From Legionella wadsworthii DSM 21896 = ATCC 33877 (GTDB lineage: Bacteria > Pseudomonadota > Gammaproteobacteria > Legionellales > Legionellaceae), in contig NZ_JNIA01000024.1 in the NCBI RefSeq assembly GCF_000701265.1, positions 62,001 to 126,000 of the forward strand: a DNA stretch of 64,000 nucleotides, read 5' to 3'. Numbering within the stretch: position 1 is the first letter of the stretch; the number at the start of each line of letters is the position of its first letter. The position numbers and the translations under genes are program-made. The notes under the pieces are model-generated. The model made no database searches and was not told where the DNA came from. It saw nothing but the letters and a program-made list of their open reading frames with translations. Below are positions 47,166 to 55,087 of this stretch, in pieces.

Positions 47166-48059
47166 TTATACGATTTTTTGGGCAAGCAAAAGTCCAAATA
47201 AGCCCGATATAGGTCTTCCCAGTTCATCTTGTTTACGTAAATGACCTACCGATTCTTTATATTCCAGTATTGACCACCCATTATCTTGATACACATGATA
47301 GAGTTCTTCTTTTTGCGGAAGAAATGTAAAGAATTCTGGAAGCGAATACAGTTCTGATTGAATAGGAAATACTAAAAAATGATATCCACCTTGTTTGGTT
47401 ACTCTTTGAAGCTCAGCAAGCAACTCTGGAATGCGTTGAGGATTTAAAAACTGTAAGGTGACGGTTGAGAGGACTAAATCAAATTTTGATTTAAGACTTA
47501 AAGGTTGATTTAAATCATGTTGAAGCGTATCAACGCCAACCAGCACTTCTTTTTGGACAATGTCTTCAATCGTTCCCAGTGCTGATTGATTATGATCGAT
47601 GCCAGTAACACGATGTCCCATTTTTGCTAAATGAAGCAAATTTCTCCCTGAGCCACAGCCTACATCAAGAATTGATGAATTTCTCAAATGGTGTAAATAA
47701 GTATGATAAACATACACTAAATCACTTTGTACTGCTCCTAAACCGTATTTTTTATTGAAATAACGCTGGGGCATGCAATAAAACTTAAGAATTGCCTTAA
47801 ACGGTTCACTTACTGGAATTATTTTATGCCATGCAGCCGGAGGGATAAGTAATTGAGGGTGCTCTTTATCGATTCGAGTTCGTGACAGCTCTTGCCCCTG
47901 ACCATTTAGGAATACAAAATCTATGATTCCTTCCTGAAGAGAAAGCTGGCCCCAAGTTCCTTCTTTAGTACTGTGTTTATCCAAGAAAAATTTCAGTTTT
48001 CCATGGCTATCAATTTCGATTTCCTTATAGCACATTAACTCGCTGTATTCTGATATCAT
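47166..48059 (-). CDS. tehB: TehB-type SAM methyltransferase with N-terminal DUF1971 domain
   Basis: A 297-residue protein. Residues ~1-95 are a DUF1971 (TehB/YeaR-like) beta domain (IPPAAWHKIIPVSEPFKAILKFYC). Residues ~100-297 are a class I methyltransferase with LDVGCGSGRNLLHLA and DLVLSTVTLQFL. TehB methylates tellurite/selenite oxyanions. In E. coli tehAB and yeaR belong to the NsrR regulon. Here it follows the alternative oxidase gene by 34 bases on the same strand, so it probably shares the oxidase's NsrR-controlled promoter. Confidence 0.88.
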   Translation of the reverse strand: MISEYSELMCYKEIEIDSHGKLKFFLDKHSTKEGTWGQLSLQEGIIDFVFLNGQGQELSRTRIDKEHPQLLIPPAAWHKIIPVSEPFKAILKFYCMPQRYFNKKYGLGAVQSDLVYVYHTYLHHLRNSSILDVGCGSGRNLLHLAKMGHRVTGIDHNQSALGTIEDIVQKEVLVGVDTLQHDLNQPLSLKSKFDLVLSTVTLQFLNPQRIPELLAELQRVTKQGGYHFLVFPIQSELYSLPEFFTFLPQKEELYHVYQDNGWSILEYKESVGHLRKQDELGRPISGLFGLLLAQKIV

Positions 48060-48093
48060 GATGCACCTTTCATTGTGGTTATCGATAACTCTC

Positions 48094-48756
48094 TTATTGG
48101 TTGATATTCTTATTCTCTGTAAGTTCTGTTTCCAGTCTCGTTAAAAGAGTACGCTCATCCGCTAATCTATCTGCTAATTGATGGTTTACATCCCGATGCT
48201 CTTCCTCATCCATACGTACAGCCAATAGTATGTCTCGCAGACGTGCATCAGAAGCTAATCCCCAGTAGTTTTTAGCAATCTCAGGAGCAGGGCTATTTTC
48301 AATGCGACCAGCATCTAACTCCTGTAAATAATGGGAATAGCTAATCACTGCTTCTTCTTCAAGATAACCTACAAAACGATGGGCTGTTTTAGAAGAAATA
48401 ACATACATCAATAAATATAAAACCACAAAAATAGCTTGTGCTACAAAAATAATAAATCGTTCAAACCAACTTGGTTTTGCAATATACATAAAAGTAATCA
48501 AATGCATCCGTTCATTTTCTGCTTCATCCAACAACGTTTTAATCCAGCCTTCGTCATTTTTGATTTTTCTTAAGCAGCGTAAATGCAGTAATGCAGCGCC
48601 AACCATGCCAGGGACTGCAGCTACTGTTTCGAGTACTATCGCGCGATTTCCATAACGTTTTTGAAAAAAAGTATCAGCAAAAAAACGAAAAAACTTCACA
48701 AGACCAAAAGCAAATTTATCACTGATGGTTTTAGCAGGTTTATGAATTGCTGACAT
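48094..48756 (-). CDS. aox: Alternative (cyanide- and NO-insensitive) ubiquinol oxidase
   Basis: A 220-residue di-iron membrane-bound quinol oxidase. Iron ligands are in VLETVAAVPG (E43), AENERMHL (E82, H85), LEEEAVISY (133-135) and DEEEHRDVNH. Two hydrophobic stretches (MVGAALLHL and FIIFVAQAIFVVLYLLMYVI) fit monotopic AOX. AOX keeps quinol oxidation going when nitric oxide blocks haem-copper oxidases; in Vibrio fischeri aox is NsrR regulated. An NsrR-like site lies 43 bases upstream here. AOX is uncommon in bacteria, so this is notable. Confidence 0.9.
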   Translation of the reverse strand: MSAIHKPAKTISDKFAFGLVKFFRFFADTFFQKRYGNRAIVLETVAAVPGMVGAALLHLRCLRKIKNDEGWIKTLLDEAENERMHLITFMYIAKPSWFERFIIFVAQAIFVVLYLLMYVISSKTAHRFVGYLEEEAVISYSHYLQELDAGRIENSPAPEIAKNYWGLASDARLRDILLAVRMDEEEHRDVNHQLADRLADERTLLTRLETELTENKNINQ

Positions 48757-48798
48757 GATTGCTCCTTTACGGGGGTATGGTATAGATTTATTATAATA

Positions 48799-48821
48799 AA
48801 GATGTATTCAAAATACAACTT
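48799..48821. promoter_or_regulatory. NsrR-like operator upstream of aox
   Basis: AAGATGTATT (48799-48808) and AATACAACTT (48812-48821) with spacer CAA form a 10-base inverted repeat with one mismatch. The half-sites match those of the operator at 46.65 kb. Confidence 0.82.
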
Positions 48822-48829
48822 TAAGTTGT

Positions 48830-49825
48830 TGTCTGATCTGCGTACAAGCCGCAGAACGTAGACGGTCTTCTGTGCAACAAGAATAGCCAATATTAATACG
48901 CACACAAATGTAAAGTTCTGCTTTGATTTTTTCATCCCAACGTCCTGCGGCTTGTCCGCAGGATCCAGAGATTTAGGCACAGATGCAGATACTGACTTTG
49001 CGGACAAGCCGCAGAACGTAGGCGGTCTTCAGGGTAACAAGAATAGCCAATATTTAGGAGCACACAAATGTAAAGTTCTGATTATTTTTGCATCCCAACG
49101 TCATGCGGCTTGTCCGCAGGACCCAGAGAAATAGGCACAGATTCAGATCCTGGATTCTGCGGACAAGCCGCAGAACGTAGGCGGTCTTCTGTGCAACAAG
49201 AATAACCAATATTTAGGAACACAAAAATGTAAAGTTCTGATTTGATCTTTTTGCATTCCTACGTCCTGCGGCTTGTCCGCAGGATCCAGAGATATAGGCA
49301 CAGATTAAAGATCCTGGATTCTGCGGACAAGCTTCAGAAGTAGGCGGTCTTCTGTGCAACAAGAAAAGCCAATATTTATGGAGACACAAATGTAAAGTTC
49401 TGATTTGATTTTTTCATTCCAACGTCCTGCGGCTTGTCCGCAGCATCCAGAGAAATAGGCACAGATTCATAGCCTGGACTTTAAGGACAAGCCGCAGAAC
49501 GTAGGCGGTCTTCAGGGTAACAAGAATAGCTAATATTTAGGTGCTCACAAATGTAAAGTTCTGATTTGATTTTTGCATTCCAACGTCCTGCGGCTTGGCA
49601 GGATCCAGAGAAATAGGCACAGATTAAAGATCCTGGATTCTGCGGACAAGCTTCAGAATGTAGGCGGTCTTCTGTGCAACAAGAAAAGCCAATATTTATG
49701 AAGACACAAATGTAAAGTTCTGATTTGATTTTTTCATTCCAACGTCCTGCGGCTTGTCCGCAGGATCCAGAGAAATAGGCACAGATTCAGATCCTGGATT
49801 CTGCGGACAAGCTGAAGAATAGTAG
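48830..49825. repeat. Six-copy ~160-bp tandem array of REP-like pairs
   Basis: The arm CGTCCTGCGGCTTGTCCGCA or a variant starts at 48941, 49099, 49262, 49423, 49584 and 49743 (spacing 158-163). Each is followed about 60 bases later by the inverted arm GGACAAGCCGCAGAACGTAG, and then by a conserved linker with GGCGGTCTTC, CAACAAGAATAGCCAATATT and CACAAATGTAAAGTTCTGAT. A partial unit starts at 48830. Some arms are decayed (CTTCAGAAG, GGCTTGGCAGG). No gene is present. Confidence 0.92.
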
Positions 49826-49838
49826 ATGCAACCTCTGG

Positions 49839-50177
49839 TTATATTTTTTTGACAAATTCAGATTTCAATTTCATGGACCCTACACCATCGATCCTACAAT
49901 CAATGTTATGATCACCAGAAATTAATTTAATATTCTTCACTTTAGTTCCAACTTTGATAACCAGTGAAGTACCTTTGACTTTAAGATCTTTGATAACTGT
50001 TACAGAATCACCATCATTTAATTCATTACCATATGCATCTTTGTAAGTAGTAATGTTCTCATTATCAGCTCCAATTTCTTTCGTCCATTCATAGGCACAC
50101 TCTGGGCAAACAAACATCTCCCCATCTTCATACGTATATTCTGAACTGCATTTGGGACACTTGGGTAAAATGTTCAA
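49839..50177 (-). CDS. PhnA/YjdM-type zinc-ribbon protein
   Basis: A 112-residue protein of the PhnA (YjdM) family. The N-terminal zinc ribbon [21 protein letters not shown] (residues 8-28) is followed by the C-terminal beta domain with [23 protein letters not shown]. Despite its name the family is not shown to cleave phosphonates in general; its role is uncertain. AGGAAG precedes the start. The end abuts the REP-like array. Confidence 0.9.
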   Translation of the reverse strand: MNILPKCPKCSSEYTYEDGEMFVCPECAYEWTKEIGADNENITTYKDAYGNELNDGDSVTVIKDLKVKGTSLVIKVGTKVKNIKLISGDHNIDCRIDGVGSMKLKSEFVKKI

Positions 50178-50508
50178 GTTACTTCCTAATTTTGAGATTG
50201 AGGGGATACATCATACTAAAAATTAAATGGAAAAAGTATTTTATATAATACGCTGATGCTGGTTTCCTAGTTACATATTGAAATAAGGGGCCAAATGATG
50301 AAATAAATGGTCGGAAATCTCTGGATTCTCTGGACAGGCCGCAGAACTTAGGCAGTCTCATTTATCAAAAAAAATAAACAATATTAAATCGTTCATGTAG
50401 CCAGGGTAGGGGAGCCATTAAGCCCAGCCCATGCTTGCTGTGAGCTTATATTGGTCTAATTGGGCATTTATGTTATATTTCTCGCTACTTTATAAAAAGG
50501 AAAAACTA
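50178..50508. repeat. Intergenic stretch with a degenerate REP-like arm
   Basis: A decayed copy of the repeat arm (GATTCTCTGGACAGGCCGCA, then GAACTTAGGCAGTCT) lies at about 50322-50357. Otherwise no gene or RNA is visible before the start of the next coding region. Confidence 0.6.
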
Positions 50509-51219
50509 ATGCTTTATTTCTTTGAAAAAAATAGTCAAATATATTCAACCAGTTCCATCGACCAACTGATTTATCATTCATTTCCCGCTGATATACAATC
50601 TCCGGAAAAAATAGCTCATTATAAAACGGTTGCTCCAGTTATATTTTCTCCGCAATACAAGGCATCTCTTTCAGTTACGACAGAAGACATCCATTTAGGC
50701 CAAGATTTTATTGATTTTTTAGCACATCATAACCTCACTTCAGCAAATAAGTACCATGGCGTCGATCTTTTATATCTCTTATCCTTAAGTCATGATACGG
50801 CTTTGCGTGCTGGAGTTTGGAAGTTAGGTTCTCAGACTCATTTAGAAGCTACAAATGTTATCAGTCGACTAGCAAAATTAGATGCTCACGATCGTGCACA
50901 TCAGATGAAAGAATCCATAAGAGTATGGAAGGAATTGTTTCTAAAAGCTCAATCTGAATTGCAACTACAAGAGACAGGGAATTGCCCGGATAGCACTCGA
51001 AATATGTTGGTTCAGTTGTTTTCATCAAAAAATGACAAAACGAATGACTATGGCCAGTCTCAAAGTGACCAAAAAAGATTAGAAGCGGAACAGGAACAGT
51101 TTCGTTTGTTGGAAAGAGCTTATCACCAAAAAGAACAGGATAAGATAAACGAAATGGAATCGTACAGCCATGAAGATGAGGATTACTACATTCCACAACC
51201 GCAGTATTACTACAATTAA
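50509..51219 (+). CDS. Legionella-type protein of unknown function with coiled-coil tail
   Basis: A 236-residue soluble protein without signal peptide. I start at 50509 (MLYFFEKNSQ), preceded by AAAAGGAAAAACTA; upstream in-frame codons lack a ribosome binding site. The N-terminal ~150 residues are mixed; residues ~175-215 are a Glu/Gln-rich coiled coil (QKRLEAEQEQFRLLERAYHQ), and the end is acidic then Tyr/Pro-rich (HEDEDYYIPQPQYYYN). Glu-rich C-terminal segments are a feature of Dot/Icm substrates, so an effector role is possible but unproven. Confidence 0.6.
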   Translation: MLYFFEKNSQIYSTSSIDQLIYHSFPADIQSPEKIAHYKTVAPVIFSPQYKASLSVTTEDIHLGQDFIDFLAHHNLTSANKYHGVDLLYLLSLSHDTALRAGVWKLGSQTHLEATNVISRLAKLDAHDRAHQMKESIRVWKELFLKAQSELQLQETGNCPDSTRNMLVQLFSSKNDKTNDYGQSQSDQKRLEAEQEQFRLLERAYHQKEQDKINEMESYSHEDEDYYIPQPQYYYN

Positions 51220-51236
51220 CAATTACGGTAACAATT

Positions 51237-51270
51237 GTAGGCTGGATGAAAATCCCAGCCTACGCGTATT
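51237..51270. terminator. Hairpin between convergent genes
   Basis: GTAGGCTGG (51237-51245) and CCAGCCTAC (51255-51263) form a 9-bp stem, followed by GCGTATTTTG. It lies between the coiled-coil protein gene and rlpA, which end facing each other. Confidence 0.7.
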
Positions 51271-51294
51271 TTGAATATATTAGTTAGATAAAAT

Positions 51295-51729
51295 TCAAAC
51301 TACTTCAATTTCAACCGGAGCAAGGCCTTGTATACCGAGTTTTTTAGCGGCAGCATAAGATAAATCAATTATCCTCTTCGATAAAAAAGGGCCTCGATCA
51401 TTGATTCGAACCACAATCGACCGGCCATTATTCAGGTTTTTTACCCTTACTCGTGTGGAAAGCGGAAGTGTTGGGTGCGCTGCAGTCATTGCGTACATGT
51501 TGTAGCGTTCTCCTGCTGATGTTTTTTGATTCCGTCCACGTGGCCTATACCAGGAAGCAATTCCCTTGGCTTTGTAGTGTTTGGCGGACTTCATTACATG
51601 ATATGTTTTACCTCTGACCTTGTAATGATCCGGGCCATTATATTGTTGATGCGCACATGCAACCAGTAGTATTGGGAGTAAGAGGGTAATGATTCGTTTT
51701 AAGGTCATCAAAATTGCATAATAATTCAT
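51295..51729 (-). CDS. rlpA: RlpA-like lipoprotein (double-psi beta-barrel)
   Basis: A 144-residue septal-ring type lipoprotein. A signal peptide ends in the lipobox LLVACA. The DPBB domain carries GIASWYRPRGRNQKTSAGE, RVRVKNLNNGRSIVVRINDRGPF and RIIDLSYAAAKKLG, the hallmarks of RlpA, a lytic transglycosylase acting on denuded glycan in Pseudomonas. The C-terminal SPOR domain of larger RlpAs is absent. A second ATG at 51708 gives a more typical lipoprotein signal peptide. Confidence 0.88.
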   Translation of the reverse strand: MNYYAILMTLKRIITLLLPILLVACAHQQYNGPDHYKVRGKTYHVMKSAKHYKAKGIASWYRPRGRNQKTSAGERYNMYAMTAAHPTLPLSTRVRVKNLNNGRSIVVRINDRGPFLSKRIIDLSYAAAKKLGIQGLAPVEIEVV

Positions 51730-52167
51730 AAGTTATTTAATTTCCGAACAGATATTTAAACATAAATCGAGAGGATCTTTATAATACTTATTTTAAATAT
51801 TTTTAATTAATAGATCACGAGAAACAAAGATAATTCTTGCGATGAAAATCGTCAATGGATAATGCACTTTCACTTATCCATGATTTGATGATTATATATT
51901 TTTGAATGAGCATGTACCAACAAAATTTTGATAGATAGCCTGTTATCCAGTCCATATCAAAGGATTTCTCTATACCCTTGGCGCATTTCATGTCAGGTTT
52001 AGGCTCAATTTATATAAAATGAGACATAAAAATAAATTGGTACTCCACCTCGATTGAATGTCTGTTTAAGATGAAGCGAATGAAACGAATAACGATAAAA
52101 TAATGAAATTTATAACAAACAAAACGTAGGCTGGGCTTAACAGCCCAGCCTATGCTCGCTACCTCAT
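51730..52167 (-). terminator. Intergenic stretch with a strong minus-strand terminator
   Basis: The only clear element is a perfect 10-bp stem, TAGGCTGGGC (52127-52136) with GCCCAGCCTA (52143-52152), which on the minus strand is followed by TTTTGTTTGTT and ends the exported protein gene at 52168. The rest, 51730-52126, shows no gene. Confidence 0.7.
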
Positions 52168-53058
52168 CTACATTAAGGGACAGTTTTGTTTATCACCGGT
52201 GTTACTACAGATTGGAACTTCTGATAGTAAATCCATAAGAAGTGTTTTTATGTATTTTCTTTGCTCACTGTTAAATGCTTTATGCAAAGGGGGTAAAGTG
52301 TAATCTGTAACATGCATGAAAGTATATTGGCCATCGTCAAAATCATGATCTTCAGCATTAAAAAATTTTTCATACCATTTTGAAGCAGGACCGTAATAAT
52401 GTTCGAATTCATCACAAATTATCGGATCACCTTTATGAGGGGACTTCATAATACGCATTATTTCTTCTATTTTTTTATTGTCTACTTGTTGGCTTTCCAG
52501 ACGTGGGCCGTTATAGAGAACAAAAGCGTGATTCGTGCTGCCTCCGGCAACTTCAATCATTATTTCTTGTACCGTTTCTCGATGCCCTGACTTTAACTGT
52601 TCGTACAAGCTATTTACAATGCTTGCGGCAGAAGCCTCGCCACAAAATCCGCTAGATTTTTCTCTACGAATTTTTGCTACTTCAGTTTTTTGTGCAATCA
52701 TTTGTATATATGCTTTAAGAGGCTCGAAATATTTATTACCTTGGAACAATGTATCTTTTTGTTGCATGAGCATACTTTCTACATTTCTAATTCTCAGGTC
52801 TATATTGGGTAAGTACTGACGCCTAATTTGCCCAACTTCATAAATATTTTGTAACACTTCAGGGTTATTCTGATAATTACCCACTACTTTATTAGCAAAA
52901 AAGCCATTGGTATTACATATTCGATTATATGTGTCATTATCATTAGTATTGTTTTTCTCTTTTTTAGAATTAGAATTATTTTTTGGCGATGTTGCTATAG
53001 CATTATTCGCTAACATCATTGTTAAAAAAAACAAGCCTTTCATTGATTTGCCTTTCAT
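52168..53058 (-). CDS. Exported protein with possible papain-like Cys-His-Asp triad
   Basis: A 296-residue protein with a signal peptide (MKGKSMKGLFFLTMMLANNAIA) and an Asn/Lys-rich linker (residues 24-43). A helical region (60-130) precedes SSGFCGEASAAS with Cys139. STNHAFVLYNG with His177 follows, then DPIICDEFEHYYGPAS with Asp216. Spacing and local text recall C58-type (YopT/AvrPphB) or other papain-like proteases secreted by pathogens, where Cys, His and Asp occur in this order. I do not recognise the exact family. GGAG lies upstream of the ATG. Its terminator shows that it is a single-gene unit. Confidence 0.65.
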   Translation of the reverse strand: MKGKSMKGLFFLTMMLANNAIATSPKNNSNSKKEKNNTNDNDTYNRICNTNGFFANKVVGNYQNNPEVLQNIYEVGQIRRQYLPNIDLRIRNVESMLMQQKDTLFQGNKYFEPLKAYIQMIAQKTEVAKIRREKSSGFCGEASAASIVNSLYEQLKSGHRETVQEIMIEVAGGSTNHAFVLYNGPRLESQQVDNKKIEEIMRIMKSPHKGDPIICDEFEHYYGPASKWYEKFFNAEDHDFDDGQYTFMHVTDYTLPPLHKAFNSEQRKYIKTLLMDLLSEVPICSNTGDKQNCPLM

Positions 53059-53456
53059 GTTTTACTCCAATGTTTCAATATCTTCAGGCGATACAGCAGA
53101 AACTGAAACTGATTATAATTAGCCAAACTGCACAAAGAATCGACAATTTAACCTAATATAGTTCATTTGTCAATCATTAGTCATTACTTTTACTCAAGGT
53201 GCATCAAATCATGTGTCTAAAAAGTTGCTTATAACTCACTTGTCAAAATGATTCTAAAGGTATCGGAATAAACTTCGGATTAAATGAGTTAACAGAATGA
53301 ATGGGTAGATAAAGCAATTGATTTACAAAAAAATTTATTGTTAATAGCAGCAGTGAATACAGGGACAAATCCATTTTCATATCCCCTCCAATTCGCGAGA
53401 GCACCATTAATCTGCTAGTCTAGAAGTTATACAATGTAACAAATATGGAGATAATC
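53059..53456. other. Intergenic stretch without recognisable content
   Basis: About 400 bases between divergent genes. No RNA, repeat arm or clear promoter could be supported, although promoters for both neighbours must lie here. Confidence 0.4.
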
Positions 53457-54341
53457 ATGAAACCTTATGGTTTAGACAATTGGATGGTCATGGCGAGTCA
53501 AATGCAAAAACCATTTCAAGAAATGCTGGATCTTAATGTGAATACCTTCAAAAACTTAAATTATCTTACTTTTCAGGATATTTCCTCGATGAAAGATCCG
53601 GGAGAATTATTCAATAAGCACATGAAATTACTGATGAAAAATAGCCAAATGATGCTGGATTATCTGGAACAATCCTATCAACTATGGCAATCTTCTCTTC
53701 TACCTTTTTCAAAACCTCTTAAAGAAAATGCTGTTCAATTCTTTAAAGACTCAAATGCGGAACTTTCTGAAAACAAAAAGGATGATGCTGTAAGCATGCT
53801 GAAAATGAGGAAATCGACGCAGTCTAAGAACATGGAAACTAGAAATGAAACTGCCGCGCCTCAGAAAAAAACCAAAAGCGCAAAAAAGAAGACTGAATCC
53901 AAAACCGCATCCTTACAAAATAAAGTGGTGCCTGAACAAAAAACGGTGAAGTCTATACAGAAGCAACAGGAATCTGCCCCTAAAAAAACAATCCCTAAGA
54001 GCATCAAAGAGACCCCAAAGCGTACGCAGGCCAAGTCAAATAGTAAAAACAATGCCTCTTTTCCCCAAATCAATGCAGAAAAGAAACAAAATGAATGGCC
54101 TGAGCTCAGTAAGAATATTTCGGATAAACCAAAAAAGAATTCAAAGCTTAAAATGACTCAATTAGAACGAAAAATGCAAATGCCAGATCCCAAAGCGGGA
54201 TTATTATTGAATGAAATGAGCATACACAATGAGCCAGTAGATCTGAAGGAGCTTGATGTGATACCAGAGCATCATATCATTCATACCGAGCATCCCATGC
54301 CTGAGCAGGAAGGAAAAGGAAAAAATCCGTTTAAGAAATAA
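53457..54341 (+). CDS. Phasin (PHA granule-associated protein)
   Basis: A 294-residue protein with an N-terminal phasin domain (residues ~1-100: NWMVMASQMQKPFQEMLDLN, then QDISSMKDPGELFNKHMKLLMKNSQMMLDYLEQSYQLW), which coats polyhydroxybutyrate granules. The C-terminal part is Lys/Ser/Pro-rich and disordered, resembling histone-like PhaF-type tails that bind DNA. I start at 53457, five bases after GGAG, rather than the ATG four codons earlier. It fits the PHB metabolism indicated by bdhA. Confidence 0.82.
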   Translation: MKPYGLDNWMVMASQMQKPFQEMLDLNVNTFKNLNYLTFQDISSMKDPGELFNKHMKLLMKNSQMMLDYLEQSYQLWQSSLLPFSKPLKENAVQFFKDSNAELSENKKDDAVSMLKMRKSTQSKNMETRNETAAPQKKTKSAKKKTESKTASLQNKVVPEQKTVKSIQKQQESAPKKTIPKSIKETPKRTQAKSNSKNNASFPQINAEKKQNEWPELSKNISDKPKKNSKLKMTQLERKMQMPDPKAGLLLNEMSIHNEPVDLKELDVIPEHHIIHTEHPMPEQEGKGKNPFKK

Positions 54342-54354
54342 ATGACACGAACAG

Positions 54355-54372
54355 GTCGGGCCTAGGCCCGAC
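54355..54372. terminator. Palindrome after the phasin gene
   Basis: GTCGGGCC-TA-GGCCCGAC is an 18-base near-perfect palindrome. The same GTCGGGC/GCCCGAC stem recurs after the genes ending at 56.2 and 61.6 kb, so it is probably a reused terminator or repeat. Confidence 0.65.
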
Positions 54373-54407
54373 ATTAAATTCAATGCTTCCCCATCCTATC
54401 TCAAAGA

Positions 54408-54722
54408 TTAGTGAATCAATTTAATGCCCAAAATCCCAGAAATAATAAGGCCAAAGCAGCACAGTTTACTGAATGAAGCAGACTCCCCAAAGATAAATAT
54501 TCCTATTAAAACTGTTCCTATAACGCCAATTCCTGTCCATACCGCATAAGCTGTCCCTAAAGGTAATTCTTTCATTGCCAGTGACAATAAGAGAATACTC
54601 AGCAGTAAAATAAATAAGGTACAGGTGGAGAGTAATACATGAGTAAAACCATTTGTATATTTCAATAAAATAGACCAACAAACTTCTAATAAACCGGCAA
54701 GAATCAAAAATAGCCAAGACAT
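54408..54722 (-). CDS. sugE: Guanidinium exporter (SMR family, SugE/Gdx)
   Basis: A 104-residue small multidrug resistance transporter with four helices and the essential Glu13 in LAGLLEVCWSILLKY. GTAYAVWTGIGVIGTVLIG is typical of the SugE/Gdx subgroup, which exchanges guanidinium for protons. I start at 54722 because AAGGAGGTGTCCTATG gives a strong ribosome binding site; longer in-frame readings run into the leader. The leader holds two ACGR-loop hairpins of a guanidine-II riboswitch, which confirms the guanidinium assignment. Confidence 0.93.
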   Translation of the reverse strand: MSWLFLILAGLLEVCWSILLKYTNGFTHVLLSTCTLFILLLSILLLSLAMKELPLGTAYAVWTGIGVIGTVLIGIFIFGESASFSKLCCFGLIISGILGIKLIH

Positions 54723-54737
54723 AGGACACCTCCTTAA

Positions 54738-54786
54738 AATGAGGCCGTCCTCAACGAGCAAAGGTAACACAGGGTCGTCCCTGTTA
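54738..54786 (-). promoter_or_regulatory. Guanidine-II (mini-ykkC) riboswitch upstream of sugE
   Basis: On the minus strand, CAGGG-ACGA-CCCTG (54783-54770) is followed by TGAGG-ACGG-CCTCA (54753-54740). Two hairpins with ACGR tetraloops in tandem, the second just before the ribosome binding site, is exactly the mini-ykkC architecture. Guanidine stabilises the loops and frees the ribosome binding site. Confidence 0.93.
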
Positions 54787-55087
54787 AAAAATAGTAACAA
54801 AACAATTCTATTGGAACAAGGTGATGCTGTCCATGAGATCAAGGCTATGGAGAAATCTTCCCAATGGTTGAGATGACGTCTTTCGAAAATTTTAAATTAG
54901 GGAATTGAATGGTACACATCCTACCTCATGCGAAAAACACGTATACGGATTCATATTTTGTTAAACGGGTACGGATATGATTGTTTCTTGAGGACAGAAA
55001 TGAAGCTAAAGATGAAGGATAAGAGGTTCCATGATCATAGCTGTTGAATATGTCCCTCGTCATTTAGCTATTATTTAAGGAAACATC

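Noticed and set aside
48830..49825. Regular array that could be taken for a CRISPR
   Set aside because: The period is about 160 bases, the arms are paired in inverted orientation and the linkers are themselves repeated, so there are no unique spacers. No cas genes are present.
54723..54842. N-terminal extension of the SMR transporter
   Set aside because: These codons lie across the guanidine-II riboswitch and a strong ribosome binding site sits just before the shorter start.
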